In this document: positions 8,688 to 17,215 of the stretch, one piece after another | Numbering within the stretch: position 1 is the stretch's first letter | How the letters are laid out: every line of letters starts with the position of its first letter | Translations under genes and position numbers: made by a program | Notes under the pieces: model-generated | The model's input: the letters and a program-made list of their open reading frames with translations, nothing else | What the model was told of the DNA's origin: nothing | Databases searched by the model: none | NCBI RefSeq assembly: GCF_027531905.1 | Contig: NZ_JAPZSU010000022.1 | Coordinates: 1-35,380, forward strand | Reading direction: 5' to 3' | DNA from: Flavobacterium sp. | GTDB taxonomy: Bacteria; Bacteroidota; Bacteroidia; Flavobacteriales; Flavobacteriaceae | Length of the DNA: 35,380 bases

Positions 8688-9038
8688 ATGTCACACGAAC
8701 ACGTTTCTAACACAAAAAGAATTTGGTTTGTTTTCGGTTTATTATCAGCGGTAACTATAGTTGAGGTTATCTTGGGTATTATTAAACCTGAATCATTGCA
8801 TTTTACTAATTTTCTTGGAATGAACTTGCTAAATTGGATATTCTATATATTGACAATTGTTAAAGCATATTATATTGTTTGGGCTTTTATGCACATGGAG
8901 GGAGAAAAAAAATCCTTACAAAGTGCTGTAGTTGCCCCACTAATATTTTTAATTTTATATTTACTTTTTATTCTATTAACTGAAGGTGATTATGTATTCG
9001 GGGTTTTTAAAAATTCTATCATTAAATGGAATTTTTAA
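8688..9038 (+). CDS. Cytochrome c oxidase subunit IV family protein
   Basis: Small membrane subunit of the heme-copper oxidase, 116 residues, of the prokaryotic subunit IV type (PF03626), with three predicted helices. Recognisable parts are the N-terminal HEHVSNTKRIWFVF, the helix-2 block LTIVKAYYIVWAFMHMEGE and the final LLTEGDY. The ATG at 8688 is preferred over in-frame starts inside the preceding gene, because it gives the family N-terminus and lies 20 nt after that gene's stop. It is the last gene before a terminator. Its role is thought to be assembly or stability of subunit I. Confidence 0.9.
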   Translation: MSHEHVSNTKRIWFVFGLLSAVTIVEVILGIIKPESLHFTNFLGMNLLNWIFYILTIVKAYYIVWAFMHMEGEKKSLQSAVVAPLIFLILYLLFILLTEGDYVFGVFKNSIIKWNF

Positions 9039-9059
9039 CTAAATATTAATTCAGAAAAG

Positions 9060-9086
9060 AGCTCCGAAATATCGGAGCTTTTTTTA
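9060..9086 (+). terminator. Rho-independent terminator after oxidase subunit IV
   Basis: Perfect 8-bp stem AGCTCCGA / TCGGAGCT (9060-9067 with 9072-9079), loop AATA, followed by seven T residues. It separates the oxidase structural genes from the assembly-factor genes downstream. Confidence 0.93.
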
Positions 9087-9114
9087 TTTTTACACTCTCA
9101 ATACCACCCTTCTG

Positions 9115-9756
9115 ATGAAAAAAAATATTGTTCTTTTTGTCTTGTTTATTCTTCCAATAGTAGCTTATTTATTTTTTGCTTCTGGAGTGAATAGTTTTAC
9201 CAAATTACCTACAATTACACCTAAAGTTGCTGACTTTGGTAACTGGAAATCGTTGAGAGGAGATGTCGTTCGTTTAGATGGAAAGATAACTGTTCTTGGA
9301 TTTTCAGGGACAAATTTGCTTGCCAATAGAGGAAATTTATTCAATTTGAATCAAAAGATTTACCAACGTTACCACACTTTCAAAGACTTGCAGTTTGTTA
9401 TGCTTTGTCCACTTGGAACCGAAAAAGACGCCCAAGCTGTTTTGGATGCCTTGAAAGCTTTTACCGATGTAAAGCAGTGGAATTTTGTTTTCGCAACTCC
9501 TGAAGAGATTGCAAACTTTTACAAGCAAATGCAACTTAAGAGTCAATTGGATTCCAATTATGGCACATCCAACGTTTTTATTTTTGATAAAGAACGCAAT
9601 TTGAGAGGAAGAAAAGATAAAGAAGAATACAAAGAAGGGTATAATACCTTTCATCCAGCAGAGTTGAGTAATGAAATGCTGGATGACTTTAAAATCCTTT
9701 TGTACGAGTACAAAGCGGCTTTGAAAAAGAATAATAACGCTACTAAACAATTGTAA
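9115..9756 (+). CDS. Membrane-anchored SCO/thioredoxin-like protein lacking metal ligands
   Basis: Protein of 213 residues with one N-terminal membrane anchor (about 5-23) and a predicted thioredoxin-like domain outside the membrane. The layout parallels the adjacent SCO protein. KITVLGFSGTN (57-67) lines up with the SCO strand before its CxxxC, and NVFIFDKERNLRG lines up with the SCO segment GLFALIDKKGHIR. However, both copper-binding cysteines and the histidine are absent; the only cysteine is Cys98 in a different strand. It is probably a degenerate SCO paralogue with a structural or regulatory role in oxidase assembly (inference). It is spaced 1 nt from the next gene and so cotranscribed. 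I do not know an experimentally described homologue. Confidence 0.75.
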   Translation: MKKNIVLFVLFILPIVAYLFFASGVNSFTKLPTITPKVADFGNWKSLRGDVVRLDGKITVLGFSGTNLLANRGNLFNLNQKIYQRYHTFKDLQFVMLCPLGTEKDAQAVLDALKAFTDVKQWNFVFATPEEIANFYKQMQLKSQLDSNYGTSNVFIFDKERNLRGRKDKEEYKEGYNTFHPAELSNEMLDDFKILLYEYKAALKKNNNATKQL

Positions 9757-9757
9757 T

Positions 9758-10444
9758 ATGTTTAAGAATAAATCATATATCGGGATATCCTTTATTATTT
9801 TAATTTTTGGAATTTATGCAATTCCTAAAATTATCGATCGAGTACAGGGCAATGCAGTTGTGAAATCGGATCGATTGGATAAAGATAGTGGAGCTGGAAT
9901 TGCTGCAGAAAGTTTGGTAGACATTGGCAAAGCACCTTCTTTTGAATTTACTAATCAAGACAATAAAAAAATCAATAATGAATTTTACGAAGGGAAAGTT
10001 TATGTTTTGGAATTTTTCTTCACAACCTGTCCTTCCATTTGTCCAAAGATGAATTTGAGTATGTTGCAAATCGAGAAAACTTTTTTTGGCAACCCTAATT
10101 TTGGTATCGTATCAGTTACTATAGACCCAAAAACAGATACACCTGAAGTTTTAAAAGCGCATGCTAAGTTGTTAGGGGTTAAATCTTCAAATTGGAATTT
10201 TTTAACCGGAGACAAAACGGCTATTTTTGATTTGGCTAACAAAGGTTTTAATCTATATGCTGCTGCCAATAACAAAGTGAGTGGTGGTTTTGAGCATTCT
10301 GGTTTATTTGCTCTAATTGATAAAAAAGGACATATTCGTTGTAGAAATGATGAGTTTGGTAATCCAATTTTGTACTATGATGGATTAGATAAAAAAGGCG
10401 TTAAAGACATTCAAGAAGATATTAAATTACTTTTAAAAGAATAA
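9758..10444 (+). CDS. SCO family copper chaperone / oxidase assembly protein
   Basis: SCO1/SenC/PrrC-type protein of 228 residues that delivers copper to, or reduces, the CuA centre of cytochrome oxidase. An N-terminal membrane anchor (about 7-23) leads to a periplasmic thioredoxin-like domain. The copper ligands are visible: Cys91 and Cys95 in TTCPSICPKMN and His180 in GFEHSGLFALID. The SVTIDPKTDTPEVLKAHA motif is typical of the family. One nt separates it from each neighbour, giving a compact assembly operon with the cysteine-less paralogue before it and the DUF420 gene after it. Confidence 0.93.
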   Translation: MFKNKSYIGISFIILIFGIYAIPKIIDRVQGNAVVKSDRLDKDSGAGIAAESLVDIGKAPSFEFTNQDNKKINNEFYEGKVYVLEFFFTTCPSICPKMNLSMLQIEKTFFGNPNFGIVSVTIDPKTDTPEVLKAHAKLLGVKSSNWNFLTGDKTAIFDLANKGFNLYAAANNKVSGGFEHSGLFALIDKKGHIRCRNDEFGNPILYYDGLDKKGVKDIQEDIKLLLKE

Positions 10445-10445
10445 A

Positions 10446-10988
10446 ATGGAACAAAATTCAGTTGAGCAGAAATACAATAAATGGATTATAATACTATCTA
10501 TTTTAATCCCTGTAGCGGTTGCTATATTGTTTAAAGTTAAATTAAAAGACTTTGGAATAGAAGTGGCACCACTTCGATTTTTACCTCCGATTTATGCTAC
10601 AATCAATGGGATAACTGCGGTTTTGCTAATTTGGGCAGTACTAGCCATTAAAAAGGGGAATAGAGGTTTACACGAAAATTTAATGAAAACCGCCATAGGT
10701 TGTTCATTGGCTTTTTTGGTGATGTATATCGCTTACCATATGACGACAGATTCTACTAGTTATGGTGGAGAAGGTGTGCTTAGATATGTTTATTTCTTTA
10801 TTCTTTTATCGCATATTCTGTTGTCTATTGCCGTAATACCTTTGGTACTTATTACTTATGTTCGTGCACTCGCTGAAAGGTTTGATAAGCACAAGAAAAT
10901 AGCCAAAATCACCTTCCCAATTTGGTTATACGTTGCAGTAACTGGAGTAATCGTTTATTTAATGATAGCGCCATATTATGCTAGTTAA
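10446..10988 (+). CDS. DUF420 (CtaM-like) membrane protein
   Basis: Integral membrane protein of 180 residues with about five helices, DUF420 family (PF04238). Histidines expected in the family are seen in GLHENLM (His76), AYHMTT (His98), LLSHILLS (His123) and DKHKK (His149). In Firmicutes, the DUF420 protein CtaM is needed for maturation of aa3/caa3 oxidases, possibly in heme A or copper handling. The position next to SCO and oxidase genes agrees with that. Its last codons overlap the start of the small CxxC protein by 11 nt, suggesting translational coupling. Confidence 0.87.
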   Translation: MEQNSVEQKYNKWIIILSILIPVAVAILFKVKLKDFGIEVAPLRFLPPIYATINGITAVLLIWAVLAIKKGNRGLHENLMKTAIGCSLAFLVMYIAYHMTTDSTSYGGEGVLRYVYFFILLSHILLSIAVIPLVLITYVRALAERFDKHKKIAKITFPIWLYVAVTGVIVYLMIAPYYAS

Positions 10989-11238
10989 AGATAGAAATCA
11001 CAAGAGAGAAATAAAAACTAGTAAATTACAATTCCTGCTTTTGGGAATTTGTTTTTTCCTTTTTGAGTTTTCTTCGTATGCGCAATGTGCAATGTGTAGA
11101 GCAGCATTAACCAGTGAAGGCAATGCTACAAAAGCAGCAGCGGTTAATGATGGTATCGTGTACCTAATGGTAATTCCATATCTTTTGGTTGCTGCGCTAG
11201 GGTATTATATTTATCGAATGAAAAAGAAAAAATCATAA
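10978..11238 (+). CDS. Small CxxC membrane protein of the oxidase-assembly cluster
   Basis: Protein of 86 residues and unknown function. A hydrophobic segment at about 17-35 ends in SSYAQ and reads as a signal peptide or first helix. It is followed at once by the CxxC motif CAMCRAAL (Cys37, Cys40), a short polar loop, and a second helix at about 60-78 ending in a Lys-rich tail. After cleavage the CxxC would sit at the very N-terminus on the periplasmic side. Coupling to the DUF420 gene (11-nt overlap) and proximity to SCO suggest thiol or metal chemistry in oxidase maturation, but this is inference. I believe similar small proteins occur next to oxidase genes in other Flavobacteriia. Confidence 0.75.
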   Translation: MLVKDRNHKREIKTSKLQFLLLGICFFLFEFSSYAQCAMCRAALTSEGNATKAAAVNDGIVYLMVIPYLLVAALGYYIYRMKKKKS

Positions 11239-11239
11239 T

Positions 11240-11274
11240 AAAAAAGGCTGAATTATTAATTCAGCCTTTTTTAT
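11240..11274. terminator. Bidirectional terminator between convergent genes
   Basis: Near-perfect inverted repeat with arms at about 11241-11254 and 11258-11271: a core of AAGGCTGAATT and its complement, loop ATT. It has a run of A on the left and a run of T on the right, so it can end transcription from both the oxidase-assembly operon (+) and the DUF4403 gene (-). Confidence 0.92.
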
Positions 11275-11276
11275 AG

Positions 11277-12686
11277 TTATTTCAATCCATCTATGGTGAC
11301 TTTAACATTCCCTTTTACATTGATAAAAGCAATGATGGCTTGATTGGTTAATTGAATTTTTTGAAATTGGATATCCTCCATTTTTCCATTTACAAAAACA
11401 CCTGGCATTGGTGAATAATTAGTGAGGTAACTCATCATGCTTTTTTTGCCTTCTTCTAAATTGGGCTGAATAGAATACCTGCAATTGGCTTCTATTTTTC
11501 GTAAAATAATGCCTTGTGCAAGCCAATTGGCTGTTCTCATCAATCGGTTTTTAGTATCTAAAACATAATCTAATTTGTAAAAATATATTTCTTTGGTTTT
11601 TTCATTGTATTGAGGAAATCCAGAAAGATATATTGTACCGTTCACACTTCCTAATAGGTCTAAAGCAATCACCATTTTGTCATTTTTATGCCAAATGTTT
11701 ACTTGTTTTACCGTCACTTTTTTACTTCCTGAACCAAATACTTGCCCACTAAAATTTTTGCTCATAATTCTTGAAGCCTCTAAATATGTTGAAACTGCCG
11801 CAATATTGGTATTGATTTGTTGTGGAATTTGCGTTACTGGTTTTAAGAGTATTTTGTTTTTGTCATATTTTGATGTTGGTTTTGCACCAATTAGCGTTTC
11901 CATATTGCATTTCATTCCCATTTCTAACACAAAAGTGTCGTTTTTTAATCGGGCATCTGTAGTGTACACTTCAATAGGAGTAATTCTTAGCCAGCTGGAG
12001 TAAGCTTCACTCATTTCGAAAGGTGTGCAGATTTTTTCAAGTGCATCCAATACGTTGGGTTTAAAATCCATTGATTTTTCAATCGATTCATCAATTTTTC
12101 TTTCAATTTTAGATTTGAATAAGCTAATGGTAGGGTTGATGATATATGTGATTGGAACGTTTTTGCCCAATAGCACCATTGTGGGGCTTTCCTTCCAGTC
12201 TAAAGATTTTAATTCAGTTTTGGTGTGCATTCGCCAATTGGTTAGGCTTATATCGCTATGCAATGTTACTACCCCATTCAAATTGAATTCTTTGTAGGTG
12301 TAGAGTTCTACTCCTAGTTTTTTGGTGCCAATGCGGTATTTTACCCAGATTTTTAGGGGAAAAACTGTTTTTATCTTTTCAGTTGTTCCTTGGTGTGCAT
12401 TAGTAATGGTAATTGGTGCTTCTTTCCAAACCTTCAATTCAATATCGTCGTCTTCAATAGTGTTGTCTTCATAAATCAATCCATTGAGTAGTGTATTGGT
12501 CTTGTTCTCAATGTCTTTTAGTTTTATTGTCACCGGGAGGTTGATGAAGGAAGGACTGTTCTCGTAAACTAATGGAACTGCGTCGTCAGGTTCGGGTTTT
12601 AAAGCATCTAACTTACTTGCTGTAGAGCAACTTACCAATAATGAAATTGCTAATATTATAGTAATAAAGAAAAGGAATTTTGACAT
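11277..12686 (-). CDS. DUF4403 family lipoprotein
   Basis: Predicted lipoprotein of 469 residues. From the ATG at 12686 the N-terminus is a short signal with lipobox LLVSC (Cys20). An upstream in-frame ATG at 12755 would bury the signal 23 residues deep and is not preferred. The body agrees with DUF4403 (PF14356), a Bacteroidota family built of beta-rich tandem domains reminiscent of lipid-binding TULIP-like folds (my structural impression, not certain). Examples are the stretches SPSFINLPVTIKL, LKSLDWKESPTMVLLGKNVP, and PGVFVNGKMEDIQFQKIQL near the end. The function is unknown. It is divergent from the ABC transporter genes and shares a bidirectional terminator with the oxidase-assembly operon. 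Confidence 0.82.
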   Translation of the reverse strand: MSKFLFFITIILAISLLVSCSTASKLDALKPEPDDAVPLVYENSPSFINLPVTIKLKDIENKTNTLLNGLIYEDNTIEDDDIELKVWKEAPITITNAHQGTTEKIKTVFPLKIWVKYRIGTKKLGVELYTYKEFNLNGVVTLHSDISLTNWRMHTKTELKSLDWKESPTMVLLGKNVPITYIINPTISLFKSKIERKIDESIEKSMDFKPNVLDALEKICTPFEMSEAYSSWLRITPIEVYTTDARLKNDTFVLEMGMKCNMETLIGAKPTSKYDKNKILLKPVTQIPQQINTNIAAVSTYLEASRIMSKNFSGQVFGSGSKKVTVKQVNIWHKNDKMVIALDLLGSVNGTIYLSGFPQYNEKTKEIYFYKLDYVLDTKNRLMRTANWLAQGIILRKIEANCRYSIQPNLEEGKKSMMSYLTNYSPMPGVFVNGKMEDIQFQKIQLTNQAIIAFINVKGNVKVTIDGLK

Positions 12687-12810
12687 TTGATGATGGTTTG
12701 TTTTGGTAAAAATACTAAAACAAATATTATTCCAGTTTTTTTGTAACATTTTCAAAGCAATCGAGTCTTATCGTTTAGAATTGTTTAGGTAGCAATACTA
12801 ACAATTGATT

Positions 12811-12843
12811 TTGTTCATAAATTCCATTAATGCCATAATTTTT
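12811..12843 (+). promoter_or_regulatory. Possible promoter for the ABC exporter operon
   Basis: TTG at 12811-12813, a 22-nt spacer, then TAATTTTT at 12836-12843, which is close to TAnnTTTG but lacks the final G. It ends only 5 nt before the ATG at 12849, so transcripts from it would be nearly leaderless. Confidence 0.3.
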
Positions 12844-12848
12844 TTAGT

Positions 12849-13550
12849 ATGATTGAAATTAAAGACTTGCATAAATCCTACAAGATGGGTTCTTCTTCCT
12901 TACATGTGCTTAAAGGAATTAATTTCAATATACAAGAAGGAGAGTTGGTAGCCATAATGGGTTCTTCTGGTTCAGGTAAATCGACCTTGCTCAATATCTT
13001 AGGTATATTAGATGAGGCAGATAGCGGAAGTTATGTTTTGGATAATGTATCTATAAAAAATCTGAATGAGACTATTGCTTCTAGATACCGTAATAAGTTT
13101 CTAGGTTTTGTTTTTCAATCCTTTAATTTGATTAATTACAAAACGGCTTTAGATAATGTAGCAATGCCTTTGTATTATCAAGGGGTAAAACGAAAAGAGC
13201 GTAACGAAATTGCTATGGCTTATTTGAAGAAAGTAGGTCTAGATAGTCACTCGCATCATTTACCGAATGAACTTTCTGGGGGGCAAAAGCAAAGGGTTGC
13301 AATAGCTAGAGCTTTGGCTTCAAATCCAAAAGTATTATTAGCAGATGAACCAACAGGAGCATTAGACACCAAAACATCTTATGAGGTTATGGAGCTAATC
13401 CAAGGAATTAATGATGAAGGAAAAACCATTCTAATTGTAACTCACGAACCAGATATTGCTGCAATGTGCAAGCGAAATGTAGTCTTAAAAGACGGATTGA
13501 TTATAGATGATAAATTAGTAGAACAAGTAAGAGCTTCTTCTTATGTTTAA
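12849..13550 (+). CDS. ABC transporter ATP-binding protein (MacB/LolD type)
   Basis: Cytoplasmic ATPase of 233 residues that powers a MacB-type export or lipoprotein-release machine. The Walker A motif is GSSGSGKST (38-46), the Q-loop is FVFQSFNLI, the signature is LSGGQKQR (142-149), the Walker B is VLLADEPTGALD (162-173), and the switch histidine is His199 in IVTHEPD. The stop overlaps the start of the first permease by 8 nt. Two MacB-like permeases and a membrane-fusion adaptor follow, so the unit resembles MacAB-TolC systems exporting peptides, macrolides or siderophores. The substrate is not deducible. Confidence 0.93.
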   Translation: MIEIKDLHKSYKMGSSSLHVLKGINFNIQEGELVAIMGSSGSGKSTLLNILGILDEADSGSYVLDNVSIKNLNETIASRYRNKFLGFVFQSFNLINYKTALDNVAMPLYYQGVKRKERNEIAMAYLKKVGLDSHSHHLPNELSGGQKQRVAIARALASNPKVLLADEPTGALDTKTSYEVMELIQGINDEGKTILIVTHEPDIAAMCKRNVVLKDGLIIDDKLVEQVRASSYV

Positions 13551-14787
13551 TACAGAACGCTGGCAGGAAATATTCGAGGCGATTGCCAAGAACAAGTTGA
13601 GAACTTTCTTGACGGGAATTTCTGTGGCATCTGGTATCTTCATTTTGGTCATTCTCCTTGGCGCAGGTAAAGGATTGCAAAACGGAATTGCGAAACAATT
13701 CGAACGTGATGCAGAAGGAATAATTGAAGTTTGGACGGGTACCACAACCAAAGAATATAAGGGACTAAATCCCGGAAGAGAAGTGCAGTTCAGAAATAGT
13801 GATTACGACTTGGCCGTTACCAAATTTGACGATAAACTGGATCGAAGATCGGCGGTCTATTCCTATTGGAATGGCGTTATTGTCTACGGAAAAGAAACGG
13901 GTAATTATCAATTCAGAGGAATTTATCCTGATTACTTAGCTTTAGAAAATGCCACCATTGTAAGCGGACGCTTTATCAACGAAAATGATTTGTTGCACAA
14001 CGAAAAAGTCGCTGCAATTGGTCAGAAAGTTAAGTTGGATTTGTTTAAAGATAAAAATTCTATCGGTGAGGAAATCATAATCAATAATGTGAACTTTAAG
14101 GTTGTTGGGGTGTTTACGGATCCTTCGGGAGAACGCGAAGAATCAAGAATTTATTTACCAATAACTACTACTCAAAAGGCTTTTAGTGTTGGTGACAAGA
14201 TTAGTAACATGCAATTTACACTTAACAAAAAAGCTACTTATGAAGAAGCTTTGGCGCAATCAACCGAATTTACAAAGGAACTTGGGCAGTTATTAAGAAG
14301 TAAAAACACTGTTGCTCCAGATGATGAAAGTGCCATAGGTATTAATAATTCTATCGAAAATGCTAAACAATTTTATGATTTGAATTTGTACATCCGTCTA
14401 TTTTTTTGGTGGGTAGGAATTTGTACCATTATAGCAGGAGTAGTTGGGGTTAGTAATATTATGCTGATTATTGTAAAAGAGCGTACTAAAGAGATTGGAA
14501 TTAGAAAAGCACTTGGCGCATCGCCCATTTCTATTGTTGGGATGATATTACACGAGTCTATTTTTATTACCACAATTGCAGGTTTTATAGGTTTATTATC
14601 CAGTTTATTATTGCTTGAATTGGTTGGGCCTTACGTGAAAAGTGACTATTTTTTAAATCCTGAAGTAGATTTTGGGGTAGCGATTACTACCTTAATTTTA
14701 TTAGTATTCGCTGGCGCAATGGCAGGTTTTTTTCCAGCCTATCATGCAGCAAAAATCAAACCTATTGTAGCACTTAGAGACGAATAA
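13543..14787 (+). CDS. ABC transporter permease, MacB/FtsX type (first)
   Basis: Inner-membrane permease of 414 residues. One helix near 20-42 (ISVASGIFILVILLGAGKG) is followed by a large periplasmic MacB core domain and three C-terminal helices of the FtsX domain. The conserved coupling segment is IMLIIVKERTKEIGIRKALGA. It ends with the family motif KIKPIVALRDE. It overlaps the ATPase gene by 8 nt and precedes a second, clearly homologous permease after 2 nt, so the transporter is probably a heterodimer. E. coli MacB, in contrast, is an ATPase-permease fusion working as a homodimer. Confidence 0.92.
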   Translation: MFNTERWQEIFEAIAKNKLRTFLTGISVASGIFILVILLGAGKGLQNGIAKQFERDAEGIIEVWTGTTTKEYKGLNPGREVQFRNSDYDLAVTKFDDKLDRRSAVYSYWNGVIVYGKETGNYQFRGIYPDYLALENATIVSGRFINENDLLHNEKVAAIGQKVKLDLFKDKNSIGEEIIINNVNFKVVGVFTDPSGEREESRIYLPITTTQKAFSVGDKISNMQFTLNKKATYEEALAQSTEFTKELGQLLRSKNTVAPDDESAIGINNSIENAKQFYDLNLYIRLFFWWVGICTIIAGVVGVSNIMLIIVKERTKEIGIRKALGASPISIVGMILHESIFITTIAGFIGLLSSLLLLELVGPYVKSDYFLNPEVDFGVAITTLILLVFAGAMAGFFPAYHAAKIKPIVALRDE

Positions 14788-14789
14788 TT

Positions 14790-16055
14790 ATGTTTGATAG
14801 AGATAAATGGAATGAGATTTTAGAAGCATTGACGGCCAATACGTTCCGAACTATTCTGACGGCTTTTGGTGTGTTTTGGGGGATTTTTATTTTGGTAATC
14901 TTGCTTGCTGCTGGAAATGGTTTAGAAAACGGAGTAAAAAAAGGCTTTGATGGTATTGCAACCAATACAATGTTTATGTGGTCACAAACCGCTTCAAAAC
15001 CTTATAAAGGGTTACCGGCTAACCGAAAATTTAATTTTAAAAATGCTGATGTTGCTGCGCTAAAAGAGAATTTTCCTGATTTGTTGTATGTTTCACCACG
15101 AAATCAGTTAGGTGGTTTTGAGGGAGCAAATAATGTGGTTCGCGGTACTAAAACAGCGGCTTATACTATTTACGGGGATTATCCAGAGTTGATAAATCAA
15201 GAGCCTATGGATATTCCAAAAGGGCGATTTTTGAACCAACAAGATATTACCTTAAAGCGAAAAGTTGCAGTTATAGGTCAAGGGGTTATCAAAGAACTAT
15301 ATACTCCAGTTGAAGAAGTAATTGGGACATATATAAAAATCAATGGAGTCAACTTTATGATTGTTGGTGTGTATAAATCAAAGTCCAACAATAGAGGTGG
15401 AGGAGAGGAAGAACAGAAAAAAATCTTCATTCCTTTTACGACTTTTCAGCAAGCTTTCAATTTTGGAGATACGGTTGGTTGGATGGCACTAACGGCGAAT
15501 GATGGCGCTTCAATTACGGATTTAAAGCCGAAAATCTTGGAGTTTATGAAAGGGAGACACTCCATAAATCCGGCTGACGATCGTGCTATTGGTAATTTTG
15601 ACTTGTATGCAGAGTTTAGTAAAGTACAAAGTCTCTTTGCTATTTTGAGATTCATTGCTTATTTCGTGGGTACTTTGGTATTGCTTTCTGGTGTGATAGG
15701 AATTTCTAATATTATGCTAATTGTAGTAAAAGAACGAACCAAAGAAATTGGAATACGAAGAGCTCTTGGAGCTACTCCCGGAGCCATAAGAACACAAATA
15801 TTAACCGAAGCTATTTTCTTGACTATTATGGCAGGAATGTTTGGTATTGCATTGGCAACGGGAGTATTGTGGGGCTTGAATTTTGTTTTGGATAGCATGC
15901 CGAGTGATGATATGATGTTTGCGAATCCAAGTGTAGATTTAGCAGTAGTGTTTTTTGCGCTACTTATTTTGATTGGCTCAGGATTACTTGCAGGATTTAT
16001 TCCAGCGCAAACTGCCATTCGTGTAAAACCTGTAGATGCATTAAGAACCGAATAA
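14790..16055 (+). CDS. ABC transporter permease, MacB/FtsX type (second)
   Basis: Paralogue of the preceding permease, 421 residues, with the same layout: a helix near 20-42, a periplasmic domain, and three terminal helices. It shares the FtsX coupling segment IMLIVVKERTKEIGIRRALGA and the ending RVKPVDALRTE. Its periplasmic domain has a Gly/Glu-rich loop (NNRGGGEEEQKK) not seen in the first permease. It lies 2 nt after the first permease and 26 nt before the adaptor gene, consistent with one transcript. Confidence 0.92.
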   Translation: MFDRDKWNEILEALTANTFRTILTAFGVFWGIFILVILLAAGNGLENGVKKGFDGIATNTMFMWSQTASKPYKGLPANRKFNFKNADVAALKENFPDLLYVSPRNQLGGFEGANNVVRGTKTAAYTIYGDYPELINQEPMDIPKGRFLNQQDITLKRKVAVIGQGVIKELYTPVEEVIGTYIKINGVNFMIVGVYKSKSNNRGGGEEEQKKIFIPFTTFQQAFNFGDTVGWMALTANDGASITDLKPKILEFMKGRHSINPADDRAIGNFDLYAEFSKVQSLFAILRFIAYFVGTLVLLSGVIGISNIMLIVVKERTKEIGIRRALGATPGAIRTQILTEAIFLTIMAGMFGIALATGVLWGLNFVLDSMPSDDMMFANPSVDLAVVFFALLILIGSGLLAGFIPAQTAIRVKPVDALRTE

Positions 16056-16081
16056 ATAATAACCGAATAACCATATTTACA

Positions 16082-17197
16082 ATGAAAAAAGGAATTACTA
16101 TAACCGTATTAGTCGTAATAGCACTAGTTTTTTTTGGCGCTTTGTACTACTTGTATACTAAAAATCAGGAGCCACCGGTAGTTTTTCAAACCGATAAAAC
16201 AGAAAATAAAACTATTGTAAAAACAACTATCGCTACAGGTAATATCGTTCCTGATGAAGAGGTGTTGATTAAGCCAAATATTTCTGGGATTATTGAAGAA
16301 GTATACATTAAAGCTGGTGAAACGATTAAAGCTGGCGATTTGATTGCTAAAATTAAAGTAGTAGCGAATGTTTCTACTTTGAATAACACTCAAAATCAAG
16401 TGCAAACGGCAAAAATAGATTTGGATAACCAAGAAAAATTATTCCAAAGACAAAAAACATTATTCGACAAAGGTGTGATTTCTGCTAATGATTTTGACGC
16501 TGCTCAAGTAGCATATAAACAAGCAAAACAAAACTATGTTGCAGCTAAAAAAAGCAACGATATCGTAAAAACAGGAACTACTTCTGGAATGGGCAATTAC
16601 GCAAATACCTTAATTCGTTCTACCGTTAACGGAATGGTGCTAGATGTTCCAGTAAAAGTAGGAAATCAAGTTATTGAAAGTAACAATTTCAATGAAGGAA
16701 CGACTATTGCAAGTGTAGCCGATGTAGGAAGAATGATTTTTGTTGGAAAAATCGACGAATCTGAAGTGGGTAAAATAAAAGAAAATTTGCCAATTGAGAT
16801 TACGGTTGGTGCTATCGAAAACAAAAAATTCGATGCGGTTTTGAATTACATTGCTCCAAAAGGAAAAACCGAAAATGGCGCGATTCAATTTGAAATCAAA
16901 GCCAAAATGACCAATCGCGATAACACCTTTATTAGAGCAGGATTAAGCGCAAACGCTTCTATTATTTTGGAAAAAGCCGATAAAGTTTTGGCTATCAAAG
17001 AAGCGTTAGTCCAATTTGATAAAAAAACTCAGAAACCTTATGTTGAAGTCCAAACAGGACCACAAAAATTTGTTCGTAAAGATTTGGTTTTGGGTGTAAG
17101 CGATGGAATTTATGTTCAGATAAAAAGCGGAATTAAGGCTACAGACAAGATAAAAGTATGGAATCAAGGATTGTTAACCGAAGAGCCCAAGCCGTAA
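16082..17197 (+). CDS. Periplasmic adaptor (HlyD/MacA family), first copy
   Basis: Membrane-fusion protein of 371 residues with an N-terminal membrane anchor (about 5-24). It joins the inner-membrane ABC permeases to a TolC-like channel. A lipoyl half-domain is seen around EEVYIKAGETIKAGDLIAKI, then a coiled-coil hairpin (LDNQEKLFQRQKTLFDKG), the second lipoyl half (RSTVNGMVLDVPVKVGNQV) and a beta-barrel domain. It follows the permeases directly. A second adaptor lies after tolC, so the cluster holds two non-identical adaptors for one visible ABC transporter. Confidence 0.9.
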   Translation: MKKGITITVLVVIALVFFGALYYLYTKNQEPPVVFQTDKTENKTIVKTTIATGNIVPDEEVLIKPNISGIIEEVYIKAGETIKAGDLIAKIKVVANVSTLNNTQNQVQTAKIDLDNQEKLFQRQKTLFDKGVISANDFDAAQVAYKQAKQNYVAAKKSNDIVKTGTTSGMGNYANTLIRSTVNGMVLDVPVKVGNQVIESNNFNEGTTIASVADVGRMIFVGKIDESEVGKIKENLPIEITVGAIENKKFDAVLNYIAPKGKTENGAIQFEIKAKMTNRDNTFIRAGLSANASIILEKADKVLAIKEALVQFDKKTQKPYVEVQTGPQKFVRKDLVLGVSDGIYVQIKSGIKATDKIKVWNQGLLTEEPKP

Positions 17198-17215
17198 TTA
17201 AGCCCTACAAACTAG

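Noticed and set aside
12687..12810. Possible minus-strand promoter for the DUF4403 gene (AATATTTG)
   Set aside because: It misses the first base of TAnnTTTG and has no TTG at a good distance; too weak to list.
15659..16018. 119-codon minus-strand ORF opposite the second permease
   Set aside because: It is a shadow of the FtsX helices, and the sense frame is clearly coding.
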